A stretch of DNA of 64,000 nt from Lobosporangium transversale (GCF_002105155.1 NW_019029062.1:1-64000), one strand, 5' to 3'. Shown: positions 1-13,018, numbered from the stretch's first letter. A program made the numbers and translations. The notes: generated by a model not told the origin, from the letters alone.

Positions 1-21
1 TCGTTTGGTATGGTCACATAC

Positions 22-169
22 CAGTAGGCGAGATACCCGGGTCGTTGCATTCGATAATGGTATGATCCTGATGGGAGACAATGCTCATGTATGAAATTAC
101 GGCGAGACACTGTGGATCGATCGAGGGCAAACCGAATGCGCCGCCATAGATGTAGAGCTCTGCAACCAT
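22..169 (-). CDS. Metaxin/Sam37-like outer mitochondrial membrane protein, first exon only
   Basis: This is a 49-codon first exon plus one base, cut off by the window edge. It starts at the ATG at 169-167 and ends at a GTATGT donor at 21-16. The visible protein begins MVAELYIYGGAFGLPSIDP and ends near ECNDPGISPTG. That layout (hydrophobic start, G-x-x-GLPS-D, a conserved N-P/D-x-x-SP-G end) matches the N-terminal thioredoxin-fold part of metaxins and fungal Sam37/Tom37, which belong to the SAM complex that inserts beta-barrel proteins into the mitochondrial outer membrane. The rest of the gene lies outside the window, so the GST-like C-terminal part cannot be checked. The upstream frame stays open but is Lys-rich, from an A/T tract, and is unlikely to be coding. 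Confidence 0.65.
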
Positions 170-436
170 TGCTGGGTCTGCGTAAAGATCCGAAGGAATA
201 GAGAAAAAGACGTTGGAATTTTTTTTTTTTTTTCTTTTTTCTTTTTTCCCGGTGTTAGGAATGCCGATGGACAATTCAACGAATTAGGGCAAAGACAAGG
301 ACAAAGATAAAAATATAAAAAAGGTGCCTTTTCTGTAGTTGGTTAATCACATTGAGTCCGAAAAACGGTAAACACAAACATATTGGATCACTCTATTGTA
401 CATTATTGTAAATTGTCCATGCAGCCTTAATCTAGT

Positions 437-3400
437 CTAATCAACATCACATCCTATCAGTAAGGCCCTAATCTCGTTTTGGATCATCACTTTCTGGTAT
501 CGTTCCAGCTTAAAGTCGGATGTTGATGGAAGCCGCACTCGTCGCATAGTACATGTCCGTCTTTTCTCCAATACCTGCTGCGGTTGCTGTCGCTCATGAG
601 GTAGATGACCCTGGTGTTGTTGAGTGATGGATTGTTTCTGACCGTCGCTTTGCAAAGCAGCCATCCTCCTTTGTCGCTGCTTCGAGATAGTGGCAATCCA
701 GGGCGTACCCTTCACGTTTGCAGGTACCGCCATTGCCTCTGAATTTGAATCAATGATATCGTTTAGGTTGGAATGAGATTGCTCTCCAATAAATTGTGCC
801 ATGGAAAAGTTGCTTGAGCGCGTATACTGACGACGACCGTGAACCAAATCATACGGGGCAACTGGGGGTGATGTGTGTTTCAAATACCGATCATATGTCG
901 GAAAGTGTAGCGGCAGCTCATAGAACATAGCCATCGTCATTTTAGAACCCATAAGGTCTAAGACCTCGAGTTCTGAAAAATCAAGCTTACTAAGAATTGA
1001 TCGCCATTCCTCCGTCTCCAACAGGACAAAATTGAGACCGAGCTTTTGAAGCGGTAGCTTGGAAGCAAACGATTCGAGCCACGGTAGAAATTTGCTTGAG
1101 AGTTGGGGTGATGTCGTTTGATTGAGGTCAAGTTTAGCACTGATAGGATGAGGGCTGGGAGATGAAGAGCGAGGACGGTGATTCAAAGGAGCTCCTTTGT
1201 TTCCTTGAAACGTGGAGTTGACCGTAGACACAACATTAGGGAAAGCGGTAAAGGCACTCATAGGGAACTCACCTAACATACTTCCCAAACTCTCTGGATC
1301 ATCAGTGTTGGCTGCAGTGCCTGTGTGCCACTGAGGAGCGCCTGATCCATTGATGGTCAATGCCTCTAAAAATGGTAATGTCGCAGGTGATACAGCCTTG
1401 AGAAAGTACTCAAACCCTGGGCTTCCAACGTCTGAGCTAAAAAGTACAAGCTCATCCACCTTAGACCCAAGGGCAACGATAAGCTCCGTGGCCTGTGTCC
1501 AATCGGGTTGGACGTCTTCCAGCACGCGAAGATGAACAGAGAACCGTGAAGATGGCTGGCTCATAGGCTCATGAGATCGTTCAACGATCTTGATAAGATC
1601 CGAGATGCCCCTGTTATTGAGTCCCATAATGTTGACCTCAAGATTTGTGATATTTGATCCTCTCGATCGCGTGCAGGCTTCCAGTGTCTTTACATCCAAG
1701 TTTGTAAGCTCAAGGCACCTCAAATGCGTGACAATATAGCCAAAAAACATAAGTATCGTACTGATGTTCGCAACACCCGCTGTGTACTCCAATGCGATGA
1801 ATTGATCCTGCTTCCTTTCAGGCGCGACCACCAGCTCGGACCAGGTCAGACTCGTGTTCCATCCATCTCTCAGCACTAATTTCAGCGGGACTTTGTGCTT
1901 TCGCACCACAACAGTTTTCTGGACAGCTTCGTAGATCTTGTAGAATGTATTGGCCTCAGTGGTGATACGCAGCTTCTTGAGGTATGGATTAAGTTCGATC
2001 AACTGCTGTAGTACACGTGTCTCCTGAGGCGTGCGCACTTCCAGCCAGAGTCTCTCCAGCTTGTTGGCAAATTTCAGCGTGCTACTTGACCAATGCTGAA
2101 TCCTCATCGATTTGCGTGCCTCATCCTTTCCTGAGCGAATTGACACTTGTTCATAATAGTTAACCATTGCCTTGAGTATCACTAACCCTACATCCCCCTT
2201 GATTGCATTATTCATGAAAAAGAAACCACGCTCTAAAGTTGGGCTGTTGAAGCTTAGTTTAGTCTTTGGAAGAGGACCTCCTGTTCTAACCATATCACAG
2301 AGCGCAGGATTCGCTTGATCGGGACTCCATTTTTCAAAAGTCGTATTATTGCGAAGAGTCAAGTTCAGTGATTCTTCATAGCCTGAGTGAGCCGAATGAT
2401 CGAGAATGTCCAGATAGAACGCTTGTATCCGACGGTTGTCAATCGCCTGCCTGATTAGATTAGTCTTATAGTGACCAAGGGCATAATCTGGGTTATGGAT
2501 ATCGATACCTCGTGTCTGATCCTTAAATGTGACAGCTACTGCTTTGCTTACGATATGATGCTCGAATGGAACGAGGATCTTGATCGAGACGGCTGTTGTT
2601 CGTGGCAATATTTGTTCCAGCAACTTTATGTCCTGCTCATTTAAATCCCACTTCAGTTGCATCCCTAACTCCTGAAGATTAGATGCCTTAATTATAGCTT
2701 CATAGAAATCACTCGCTTCCTTACGAGAACCTAGGCTAACCAGCACTGCCCCTAAAGCCTCATTATAGAAAAAAGTTTTCAGTGCGCCTTGCAGAACCTT
2801 GTAATCGTTCATAGGAAACTGCTCCCGGTAATGTTCAAAACAGACCCACTTCGCATAGCCCTCTTCAGTAATGATACGGAATAGTGATCCAACGGATCCT
2901 TCCTTGGAGACGCTGACTGGGACATAAAACTCGCCAACACGTGAAAAATCCCAGCTTCCCTCACGATCGCCCGGATCGGGTTCGCATTCAATAAACCGAA
3001 TAGCCATCTGTATCTTTTTAGCCAGCACATTGGTCGCAGGTATAGGAGGGACAGATACTCCTTGATCCTTGTACCCACGTAAAAGCATTTGAAGAAGAAC
3101 CCACATATGATGGCCGTAACGTGCCACAAATTCCTCTGCATATCGCAATTTATAGCCCTCATGCTTAGAGAAATGAAGGTGGTGAGGTAAGGTTGATGCT
3201 TTCTTCTCGACATCACCACTATGGTCGTTCTTCCTGTTTTTGGTTACTTTCTGTGTAAGTTGGCAGGACTCGCATAAAAAGTGTAGTCTGAATCCATCCT
3301 CCAGTGTGTCACTTTCAGGCAAGATTACAAACATTTTTTGTTCTAAATGTTCAAACACTCCATAATGGGTGTTTGTGATTCTTTCAATATCTGTCTGCAT

Positions 3401-4826
3401 TACATGGCGTAGTTCGCAAAGGAGAATCTTTGTCTTGATTGTCTCACGCATGAGTAGGTCGAGCTGATGACGCAGAGCATGGTTCTTTGGAATCCTAGTA
3501 TGGACCTCTTCCAGATATGGGACTAGTGCTCTGCCTCTTCGCTCTGCTTGTAAAAGTTGACATCCTGTTGTCGATTTAAAGTATGCATAAAACAAATGGA
3601 AACACGCAACCACCTCCTGTTTAAGTGCCTCGAATTCAGCTTTAGCCTGATCATCAGCCTCTGGTGGGGGATTCAAGCTTAGAATAGCTCCAAGTTCTAC
3701 TTTCTCAAGCGGATCATGTCCTTCGTCTTCATCAGCAGCAGTATTGGCATCATTGGTTATACTCCGACTTTCCATATCTTGTGTTAAGTGGATAGAGCTC
3801 AAAGATTCTCTGACATGGCTCAATGGGGTATCTGCGCCATTAACAGCTCGACTCATAGCTTCCTTGTTAGCTGAGGAGCTAGCATCCTCCATTTTAACCT
3901 CTAATGGGTTGCTCTCCCCAGCCGAGCCCTGATCCAGCGACCGATCATCGACTACGTCATATTCCGATTCATTACTAGACGCTAGAGAAGAGGACGCAGA
4001 TGCTTTTGACTCGATAATTAGGGTAGATTTGTCAATAGCTGGCTGGCAATGCTGGCGTTGATGAAACTGCTGAGATTGCCTGTGTTGATGTTGTTGTTGC
4101 CGCAATGGCTGTCCTGATTGATGCTGAGAGGGCGATGCAATTGCTTGTTCTGCCAAAGTCTCCTTTGTAATCCGTGCTACGAGTGAAGCCAATGCCGTTT
4201 TTGCCTCGTCCCGTTGAATGCAGGTGGCCATGTCAATAATGTTTTCGGAGGACATTGACGGTTGCCCTTGCTCTCCTGTGCTCATCGAGTCGCAACGTAT
4301 CTTTTTTGACAAATTTTGATTACACTGCTTCTTATGGCTGGGAACAGTAGTATTGCCATTGTTCCGGTATCTCTGTACATGTCCTGCGATGGATGGGTGT
4401 GTGTTGTAAATCACATCAAGAACTGCACCTGGAATATACTCGATTCTAAAAGGCTTTAGACTACGAAAGTGGACAAAATTAAAAAGGCGGGTAAATTTTA
4501 GTCTCTAGGAATAGGAACATAAAATATGTATACATTTGTATTTATTCACTCATTTTGTCATTCTTTTTTTTTTTTAAAAAAAGTTTCCCATACCGAGTTT
4601 CATCAATGCCTCTCATGAATGTCAGAGCGATATCACCAAGCTGTACACGAGTGATGCCAGGAAAGCAAGTTTTTAGGTCGCTCCAATAGACATATTTTGA
4701 GTTCAATGCATGGCTATGAGTAACTTTTACTCGAATAAGAGAATTATTTGAACGGAAACATTGGTAGTCAGCATCAGCTGGTGAGTTTTTGTTTAAAAGC
4801 ACTGAGGCACTTCCGTCAGACTCCAT
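437..4826 (-). CDS. Very large lineage-specific protein, two exons, 1,413 aa
   Basis: Exon 1 is 4826-4594 and exon 2 is 4445-437, joined through a GTATGG donor and a TTTTAG acceptor in phase 2. Joining restores the segment TRIEYIPGAVLDVIYN, and I recall similar segments from the N-terminus of big Mortierellaceae predicted proteins. That recollection is the only family evidence. The exon-1 part is a short compact domain with a YVYWSDLKTCFPGI core. A Ser/Gln/acidic low-complexity linker follows, then a helical region (about residues 330-480) containing HHLHFSKHEGYKL. The C-terminal half has scattered leucine-rich-repeat-like stretches (for example THLRCLELTNLDV and ITNLEVNIMGLNNRGI). No catalytic motif, NACHT loop or membrane segment was found. 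The LRR-like half suggests a protein-interaction role, but the function is unknown. A GTG-initiated reading of exon 2 alone would miss the N-terminal domain. Confidence 0.72.
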
Positions 4827-5149
4827 GCGCTTTATGAGAAAGGAGGATCAACAAACAAAAAAGAAAGGCGCAATGGCAATGGGAAGTATGTTATTAGTAC
4901 GCATACATTGATGAGTGTGAGGTGTGAGTGTGAATGTGGGAGAGGTGAGAGGTGTGGAAATGAGCATGTGTGTGAGTTTTTTTTTGTATTGCTGACTGGA
5001 AAGTGGTGGCGCAGGAACAAAAGAAAGTTCATTCAACCCACGCTTGAAAAATTACGTCAAATTGTGGAATGATCATTTTACTCGTGGTGACACGATCATT
5101 GATTGAAAAATCTCCTTTACTCTCTTCTGATAACATATCAATCACAAGG
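4827..5149. promoter_or_regulatory. Short divergent intergenic region
   Basis: About 320 bp lie between the start codons of the large minus-strand protein and the plus-strand BTB protein, so it must hold both promoters. It contains CA/TG-rich stretches (4900-4980) and a T run. No canonical TATA box close to either start was recognised. Confidence 0.4.
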
Positions 5150-7033
5150 ATGACAAGTCGAGTGCCACTATCCTCTGATTCTTATGCTTCCCCACCCAAA
5201 AGTCGCATTGTATCACATTGGACAAAGTCTACACCTGAAGAAGGAGTCCAAGTCATCTTTACTGCCGCAGAGGTTCAACAGCAAGGAGCCCAAGGTGTTC
5301 AAATGGAAACTCATCCTCCTTCTTCTGATAGACCTTGTCAATGGGACATGCGTCTTCGTCTTGTTCATCCACTACCATTGGCTTCAGCCCCTACTACGCC
5401 AGAATCAACAAGAGAACTCTTTCTTAAAAAGCAGTTTTCAACCACTCAACAAGACATCCAGACATCGCCCGCATTACAAAACCGCCAGAATACGACTACC
5501 CTTAATTCAACTGCCCCTTTTCCGCTACACATGCCAGGATCGACATATGAAGGCGTTAAGACAGCCTCATTCTCCAATTCTTCAGTTCTTCTGAATTTTA
5601 CTCTCGACCGATTGTTACCACAGGATCCTGAATCCCGAGCACGCTCCGACAACTATCGGACACTTTATATATACAGTCCCAAAATGAAGCGTGACATCTG
5701 TGTACATGCCATTAATAGAGAAAGCTGGCCTCAGAATGGTAAAAGCTACTCTCGTGGCAAAAATAGACAAATTTCAAGTGAGAACTAGAGGAAGGATTCT
5801 CATTTTTTGTTTTCCCTTTATGTGTGATAAAAAAAAGTTGTGTTTGATGCAGCCGATGTGGCCGAAAACCAAGAACAAGAGTACCACTTCCAATTATGGC
5901 TGGCTGGCTCCAGTCCACGACAAATGGACGCAAAGACGAGTGTACGGTTAAAGAATTGTGACAAGTTACTATGGGCCATGCGCAAGGATACCGCCACAGC
6001 TAATGTTGAAATCATCATCAAGGATACGACTACACTACCCTTCAGTCGAGACACAAATAAAAACCGATTTTCTTCGGCCCAATCCTGCAGCGTAGATAGC
6101 ACTTACCAGACTATACAAAAGGAAAACGAGACGTTGTCAGAGGAACAACAGCAATGTCGACTAAACCATCGCCCGCATACAGAAGGCACAAGTACTACTT
6201 TCAATGATGGCAAGGTGGATGGCAGCCCAGGGGATGGTGTTCAGTCTTATCAGACTCACAGTAGAAATGGTCCTTCACATCCGCAAACTGCAGTTTTCCG
6301 AGCGCACAAGTGTATACTGGAGACCACAGCATTTTTTTCACGTATGCTAAATGGAAATTTTAAGGAAGCTCAGGCGGATGAAAACGGCAAGTACAGAGTT
6401 GAACTTTCGAACGACATGTTCAACCTAGAGATCATGGATTATCTTTTAGACTACCTCTATACCAGAGAACCAATCGTGGACGAATTGAATTCCACCTTGT
6501 GCAAAGAACTTGATCATTATTCACATGACGCTGTGAAACAAGATCATGTTGACTACTCCACAAGGAATTCGCAGGTACATCATATCATCAGTGCTAATGT
6601 TGGACTAAACCTAGAAAAAATCATTACGGAGACGCGGAGAAGCTCTCACTCCTCAGGGCTACAGAGATGCCAATGTCAATACCACCGCTACCGCAATCAT
6701 CACCAATACCCTCTTTCTATCGCTGGACTTGGCCTAAAACGCTGGGGTGCATTGTATCGAGCCGCAGCTGTGTTGGAGGATAAGGAGCTACAGGCAGAAA
6801 CGCTTCAGCAAATCCAAAAACATCTTGACCCTGAGTCAACGCTGGATCACGTCCTAATGTGGGGTTATGAGCATAATGAAGTCAAAGACATTATGTTTAG
6901 GTACCTCAATCAAAAGCGACGAGAAGTCTTTGGGGATGAACGACGCAATAAATTGCGGCCTTACTTGTGGGCAGAGTATGAGGATCAAGTCGAGACATTG
7001 GTCGAAATCACGAGTCAGATTGCAAGGCATTAA
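5150..7033 (+). CDS. BTB/POZ domain protein, 602 aa
   Basis: Two exons, 5150-5777 and 5853-7033, with a 75-nt intron (GTGAGA donor, GATGCAG acceptor, phase 1). Splicing joins GKNRQIS to TDVAENQEQEYHFQLWLAG. The first ~270 residues look like a beta-rich MATH-like region after a disordered Pro/Thr-rich start. A BTB/POZ fold follows, with the hallmark VFRAHKCILETTAFFSRML, then VELSNDMFNLEIMDYLLDYLYTREP. The BTB is interrupted by an insertion of about 80 residues rich in His and Tyr before the final helices (YRAAAVLEDKELQ). BTB proteins dimerise and often recruit Cullin-3 ubiquitin ligase, and a MATH-BTB layout would make this a substrate adaptor. The MATH assignment is tentative. I chose the ATG at 5150. 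An upstream in-frame ATG at 5069 would add 27 residues. Confidence 0.72.
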
Positions 7034-7993
7034 AAAAAAAAGAATCTAGAGAACCATAAAATCATAAAAGAAAAAACAGGATATGTACCAGATGTTGGAA
7101 GTAAACCTATCAACAAAGCAGTGAAGAGGCGTGGTGGTGTCAAGTTAGAGTCTATTAAGCCCCTACAAATTAAATAAACTATTATTGCTTGTCGCGACAC
7201 CATATATATATATATTATGTTGAATATAATCATTCGTTCGTGAGTTCGTAACAGATGGCATGATATTATCGTTTGAGTTTAAAAATATATATACATAGCT
7301 CAAATGTGGTCGTGGCTGGAAGAGCTATCCGATTGATATATTTCTACGAGGATGGACTCCCTCCTTTTTGAAAAAGAGATCCAATGTAAATGCTGATAAT
7401 ATGACGAGAAATATATACCAAAAAGACATTTACAACTTTTTAATGTTTCTCAATGCTTTGTTCCTGTGCAAAGCAGATCAATTGACCCATCGCTACGCCA
7501 CACAGGAAGCATTCATATTCAACATTCCAGTCAAGGTGGTTCACACGCTATTCAAGAAACGTTCAACTTGACTAAGATACCAAGATGATAGACACTCTAT
7601 TTCCCTTATGCCATACATGTACCACCACATGCGCGACGATCTCCTATTTGTGTTTCAGCTGCAAAAAGATCAATGTTACACAAGGCTAAAATTTTTATTA
7701 TCAAGGCACTGGAATTAAGCTTTTCCCTTGTGGTGGCGGGTCAATTTCCCCTTGAAATAAGAAAAATAAATTGCTGTTATGAACCTTATAAGAAAAAATA
7801 AAAAAACCATCTCAGATCATGCAGGTCATCAAGCATGGATGACCCTTTTTACCTCCGCACATACCTCCACTGGCAAAGGGGTTCTGAAACCATTTAAATA
7901 GCGCTTGGTTTCTCTCTGGAACAAATCTTTTTTTTTTTTTTTTTTTTTTTTTTTGCCACCTCATCCCTTTCCATACTTTCCATACTTACAGTA
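7034..7993. other. Intergenic region upstream of the aspartic protease
   Basis: About 960 bp without a convincing gene. A small open frame at 7368-7571 has no recognisable protein character. Near the 3' end are an AT-rich box, CATTTAAATAGCG, at about 7890 and a T run of roughly 27 nt at 7928-7954, about 40 nt before the start codon. The first is a plausible TATA element for the protease. Confidence 0.45.
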
Positions 7994-9459
7994 ATGAAAA
8001 TTGTTGCCGCCATCTCATTCGCTATCGCAGTCTTGACCACATGTACAGTGGTCGAGACTGCTCCTGCTTCGGGATCTCAATCGGATGGGCTTCAACATCA
8101 TGGCCTTCGTGTTCCCCTTGTCAAAAGACCGAACCACAAGCGAGACTTTCGAGCAGCCATGGCCAAAATCAGCCACCGCTATCCTGAGCTCAACCTGAAC
8201 CTTGGACCATACGACCACGTTCCCAATCTTTTGAGCCCTCGTTCACCTCATAAAAAAGATCTTGGTCGTGCTTCCGTAATGAATCATGGTCTTGATATTC
8301 AGGTAAGCAACAGAATAATAACAATGACAACTAATATCTTTATTTACTTATTTTTAAAGGCGAGCTAAGACTAATTTATTTCATGTTTGTGTCGGTTCTT
8401 AGTATTATGGTCCGGTTAACATCGGTACTCCGCCTCAAACAGTGAACCTGGTCTTTGACACTGTAAGTTGGAGTTGAAAAAGTACTGGGCATCTCTTTTA
8501 TATTTTTTCCTTTTTTTCATATGCTAATATTTTCATGTTTTTGTTTCCCTTCTCCTTCCTTTTAGGGCTCTGCCGATATTTGGTTCCCCTCAGCAGAATG
8601 TGAAATGGTAGGCTGCAAAGCTCATCGTCGCTTCGACGCCACCAAATCAAGTACTTTCCAAAAGGATGGTCGTCCATGGACGATCCGATATGGTGAAGGT
8701 TCAAGCGCGAGTGGGATTCTTGGTCAGGACGTAGTTGAAGTTGGAGGCGTCAAAGTTCATCAAACAATTGGCCTTGCTCTCAATGAATCCATTACATTTG
8801 CACAAGCCCCAGAAGACGGTATCTTTGGCTTGGCCTTCAATAGTAAACAAACCGTCAAGGGCGTCAAGACCTTCATGGACAATGCTATCGCATCCAAAGC
8901 CATCACAAGGCCCATCTTCTCAGTCTATTTACCCTCTATTCGCATGAACGGTGGTGAAGGTGGTTATTATCTCTTTGGTGCCATTGATCATAATCGATAC
9001 AAGGGTCGTCTCACCTCTGTCCCCGTGACGAAACAAGGTTACTGGCAAGTTCATGTCTCGGACTTGAAATTCGAAGGCCAGTCTTTAGCTCAAGCTTCAG
9101 AAGCAATCGTGGACACAGGCTCAACCCTCCTGCTCGTCAGTGACGCTGCTTCAGAGGCAATCCATAAGAATATTAAGGGTGCTTTCTACTCGAAAGATGA
9201 GTTTGCTTGGGTTGTCCCATGCTCATTAGCTAGCTCGACTCAAAACATCTATCTCACCCTTGCTGGCAAGGACTTTCATGTTCCTGTGGCTGATCTCGCC
9301 TGGGAGCCCACCAAGGAAGGAAGCTCTCTCTGCTATTCAGGAGTCCAGGGTGGTCTAGAGGGCCTCTGGGTTTTGGGCGACGTCTTTATCAAAAACAACT
9401 ACTGCGTCTTTGATCTCTCTGACAAGCCTTCTATTGGCATTGCACCCATCCGGTACTAA
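7994..9459 (+). CDS. Secreted pepsin-like aspartic protease (family A1), 420 aa
   Basis: Three exons: 7994-8302, 8403-8462 and 8566-9459, all phase 0. A signal peptide is clear (MKIVAAISFAIAVLTTCTVV, then ETAPASG). A basic propeptide with RPNHKR and SPHKKD follows, and mature sequence starts around YYGPVNIGTPPQTVNLVFDT. Both catalytic aspartates are present in DTGS motifs. The first (Asp122) straddles the exon 2/3 junction, and the second is in AIVDTGSTLLLV (Asp306). The flap Tyr lies in WTIRYGEGSSASG. The C-terminus ends with the usual LGDVFIKNNYCVFD block. The family (rhizopuspepsin/mucorpepsin relatives) cleaves proteins at acid pH outside the cell, and length and motifs are typical. The 60-nt middle exon carries the first active-site loop. 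No GPI signal is visible. Confidence 0.92.
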
Positions 9460-9619
9460 GCCAAAACCACACACTCCCTTTCCTTACATCCCAATCCTCA
9501 ATTTAGATACCCATTTTATTACTCATTTTAATACATATGTACATAGATTATATTCATAAATTCAACTCGCAAGTCACTGATAAAAAAAGTATAAATTCAC
9601 ATGTATACAGGAATTGAAA

Positions 9620-9627
<8 letters not shown>

Positions 9628-9650
<23 letters not shown>

Positions 9651-9651
9651 G
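9628..9651. repeat. (TA)n microsatellite
   Basis: An alternating TA tract of about 24 nt in the convergent spacer between the aspartic protease and the Kelch gene. The same spacer ends in a T run at 9709-9730 that abuts the stop codon of the Kelch gene. Confidence 0.9.
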
Positions 9652-9728
9652 ATAAGAATTGTCTTGATATATTATATAACAGTAGTAATATACATGCTTA
9701 TAAAGCTTTTTTTTTTTTTTTTTTTTTT

Positions 9729-11977
9729 TTAAAAGGGATTGATATTGAGCTTAGAAGTGTCAAGATGTGACGAAAGCAACATTGTATCGTCTTCTATATT
9801 GTTCCATGATCCCATCATGGGCTCCTCACCGACATCAATCTCCTTTAGCTGAATCACACTAGTTGCCAAATCCACACCATCATTATTATCATCATTTTCA
9901 CCTTGCCTAAGAATAGTATGATGCGTCCCTTGTCGATGCAGCCGATGATGCGATCCCTGTGCTTGTCGTTGCCCCATTTCTCGCATTCGCCTCTCGTATT
10001 GCTTCTGGTGCTGAAGGGTTTTGACATACTGTACATGCTGGATGTCGGCTAATGTTTGCGGAAGCTGGTATCCTTTTGAATATAGGTCATTGCTTGCCCC
10101 TATCCCTTCGTCGTTTTTCTGTTTAGCAGACATCATAATGGTATTATTTCCAATAGTGCTGGACATATCCGCTGTATCGGTGGTACTTAAATTTATAGTG
10201 GATGTCGATGCATTATCAGGCGCAAAAGGAATAATCAAAAATGGCTGTCTTTCCTTAGATCGCAATGATACCTGGGATATGGACTCAGAGTTGCTCTGAT
10301 TGGGATGATAGGTAATTCTGAATGGTATCATGGGCGTCGATGATGGCTCTGATCCTGCTGGGGAAGTGTCCGAGCTCATAAGTGGTTCCTGGGACTTTGA
10401 CGCTCGTACAGCCTTAAATATCTCCTTGTGCGATTTGAATCTTTTTTCACGCCGTCGCAGGATCAAATAACCCACCCCAGCGCAAAATACAGCTATCAGA
10501 AAGCAGCTTCCCGCAGTAATTCCAATGATGACCGCCACTGCAAGTCCTTTTGGCGGAGTTGTCGTTATAGTCAATGGCGGAGTGAAAGTGGATATCCATT
10601 CCCATGATGTTGTATTAATAATCGCAACTTGAGGCAACGAAAACTGTCTAGGTCCTGTCAATGCGCCGTCAAAGCCTATGTTTATCAAATAGCAAGAGTT
10701 TAATCCGAGAACACGTTATCAAACCCTTTCTTTCTTTCTTTCTTTCTTTCTTTTTTTTTTTTTTGCAACTCTCCAACTAAAGAAAAAACCGTACCTCCAA
10801 CTACAATCAATTGGTCCGCTGCAGCGAGCTGACATGTTGCTCCAGCGCGACCGGCAAATGGCATGTTTACGATATTTTTAGATGTCCACATCCAAGAATT
10901 GGTGTTCAAAACCCACACATCACCAAGACTCCCATTAACCGTCGTGCCACCATACATGAATACATCGCCATTGGCCAGCACTGCAGCACACGGCGAGAGT
11001 CGTGGTAGCGGTATATCAAAGCCCCTCATGCTCACCTGCGATACAGGCGCAGAAGTCCCCTTCGTATCGGCCAATAATTTTGAGTTGACTAGATATCCCG
11101 ACGTGAAACTTGCACACTGTGTGATATTGCCATTGTTTAAGTTGATGCCATTGCATCCGCCCATAATCAGTGTTGCGCGATGTGTTGGCAAATACAATGT
11201 AATGGGTTGATGAAGTCCAGGCGGCGATACATTGCTGTCAACTACTGCTGACCAACTCCACTTTTCCAGTATTGGTCGCGTATCCAGAAAGTCAAACTCA
11301 AACGAGAGTGAATACGAATTCGATGCAGGAGAAGTGCCTGCAGTGGTGGATGTGCCACCGTATAATACCATCAGTCCAGTCTCCTTATCTGTTGCGATCC
11401 CTACAGAGGTCCTAGGCGCCTGTGGCGACGCGTTTATGAGGGCAGTGGGCGGCAAGGTCGTCCAAGTGTTGGACTCTAAGGTATATACGGTGACTATCTG
11501 TGCTCCTTGATCTCTCACACCAGCTAGAACCAAGTGCTTCTCATCCACAGTTGCTGCTACACGAGCGTCATGGACAGAGTAGCCTCCTTGTAATCTTCGC
11601 CATGGAATGGATCCAGTGTTGAAAGGCTTATTAAGAGAAATAGCTAGTGTGTCTGTTGTTGCAGAATAGGGTGGCGAGACCGAAGCAGTCCCTGAGATAA
11701 TAAAGAGCGTATTGTTGGCAATGCTTGATCCTGCACTGTGACGAGGTGTGTATATTAAAGGCGACGAGGTCTGTGCTTGGGTAATGTTGGTAGTGAGTGT
11801 ACTGAGCAGGAGCACTGCAGTAGCGAGAAACGGAAGCGAATAACACTCTCGAGACCGCGATTGCAACTGTGAACGAAGCCGTGATCGAGCTCTAGCATCT
11901 TTGTATCGTTGCTGCAGTTGAATATGACATTGGGAACAGTAATAAAATGCAGAAGATAATGCGTCGGACAGTACCAT
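9729..11977 (-). CDS. Kelch-repeat single-pass membrane protein, 709 aa
   Basis: Exon 1 is 11977-10795 and exon 2 is 10675-9729, joined in phase 1 (GTACGG donor, AACATAG acceptor). The N-terminus has a hydrophobic stretch SLPFLATAVLLLSTLTTN at about residues 45-62, acting as a late signal or anchor. A beta-propeller of about six Kelch-type blades follows, with recurrent GG motifs (MVLYGGT, LIMGGCNG, VFMYGGT, LIVVGG) and several N-glycosylation sites. A strong transmembrane helix, AVAVIIGITAGSCFLIAVFC, is followed by RRREKR, so the Gln/Ser-rich C-terminal tail of about 280 residues is cytosolic. This domain order is common in early-diverging fungi and suggests a surface or endomembrane adhesion or signalling protein. 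Its ligand is unknown. A TTG upstream in frame is not a credible start, so I used the first ATG. Confidence 0.82.
10729..10764. repeat. (CTTT)n / T-run tract in the Kelch intron
   Basis: About six CTTT units followed by a T run of about 12 nt, inside the 119-nt intron of the Kelch gene. On the transcribed strand it reads as an A/G-rich tract. Confidence 0.8.
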
Positions 11978-13018
11978 GGTGTTTGATGGCCTGGGCGGAT
12001 GGTCCGTGTCTGTTGCACAGGCTAAAGGCAACGGGCGCAGAACAGCTGATGGTTCAAGAAAAAAAAATAAAAAATAAAAAATAAAAAAAGATGGATTTTA
12101 TGTAGCGTTTTAGAAGTCTTGAATGAAGGTCGAATGCAGATGAGAGTTAGATGAAGTGGTATAAGAGGAAGAGGCAAAAGAATGAGAGAATGTGTATGGG
12201 TGAAAGGAGTAGAGCGTGAGACAAAAAAAAAAGTCAGGCCAAAGTTAGTGTGCCTGCTGGACGTGGTTATTATAAAGCCAAGTGAGCCGCAGCACTTTTT
12301 ACAATACCTTCGGACAGACAGGAAGAGGAGAGAATGAGAATGAGAAAAAATAAAAAAGAAAGGAAAGGATCTGTCATCGTTGCTTAGTAACAGCCCTATT
12401 TGTAATTCCTTTATATTTTCCTTGTACCCCCTTTTTGCTTTCTATTTTCTCCCTGGTCTTTATTTAGACAGACCCGTACAACCGGAGGTTAAAGCGATTC
12501 TTTTTTAATGTCAAGGACTGCATTTCTCTTTGCTCCATCTAATGGTGCATGTAATTGTTAAAATGGGAATTTAATCGAGCAATGAATAGTTTCTCATTGG
12601 AGCATAGCCTCAATTAGCATAGTTTAAAATAGGAATGTCACAGCCACAGCATTTTCCCGAGTTCCCAAAACGCTTTTTATGTATTTTAACAAAAAAGGCA
12701 AAAAGACTCTTCAGTCGGTGTAACTGATAGTCTAATTGACGAATTGACGAAGGGAAAAAAAAAAAAAAGAAACGGGCGAAAACATCTGTCTTTACGTTAG
12801 CGATACCAATCATTGAAAGGTACCCTGTCATTGTTACAGTGATATCAAATCTGCAACGGCCAAGCCCCGTCCCTTCACATCACATGTGTCACATTCTTTA
12901 AAAAAAAGTGGTCATTACACAACATCAACCTTAAACTGAAAACACAAGCATCAAGCATGCATTTGATGATCAACAAAATATATAGAAATATATACATATA
13001 TATATAGTACTACGTGTT
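11978..13018. other. Intergenic region between the Kelch gene and RCE1
   Basis: About 1 kb with no supported gene. It holds the promoter of the Kelch gene near 12000-12350 (purine-rich with A runs at 12059-12086 and 12222-12231) and the 3' flank of RCE1 near 12960-13018 (ATATAT stretches). A short open frame at 12610-12831 crosses an A run and has no family character. Confidence 0.4.

Noticed and set aside
12610-12831. 73-codon frame on the minus strand
   Set aside because: It crosses a 13-nt A run that yields a Phe stretch and has no recognisable motif.
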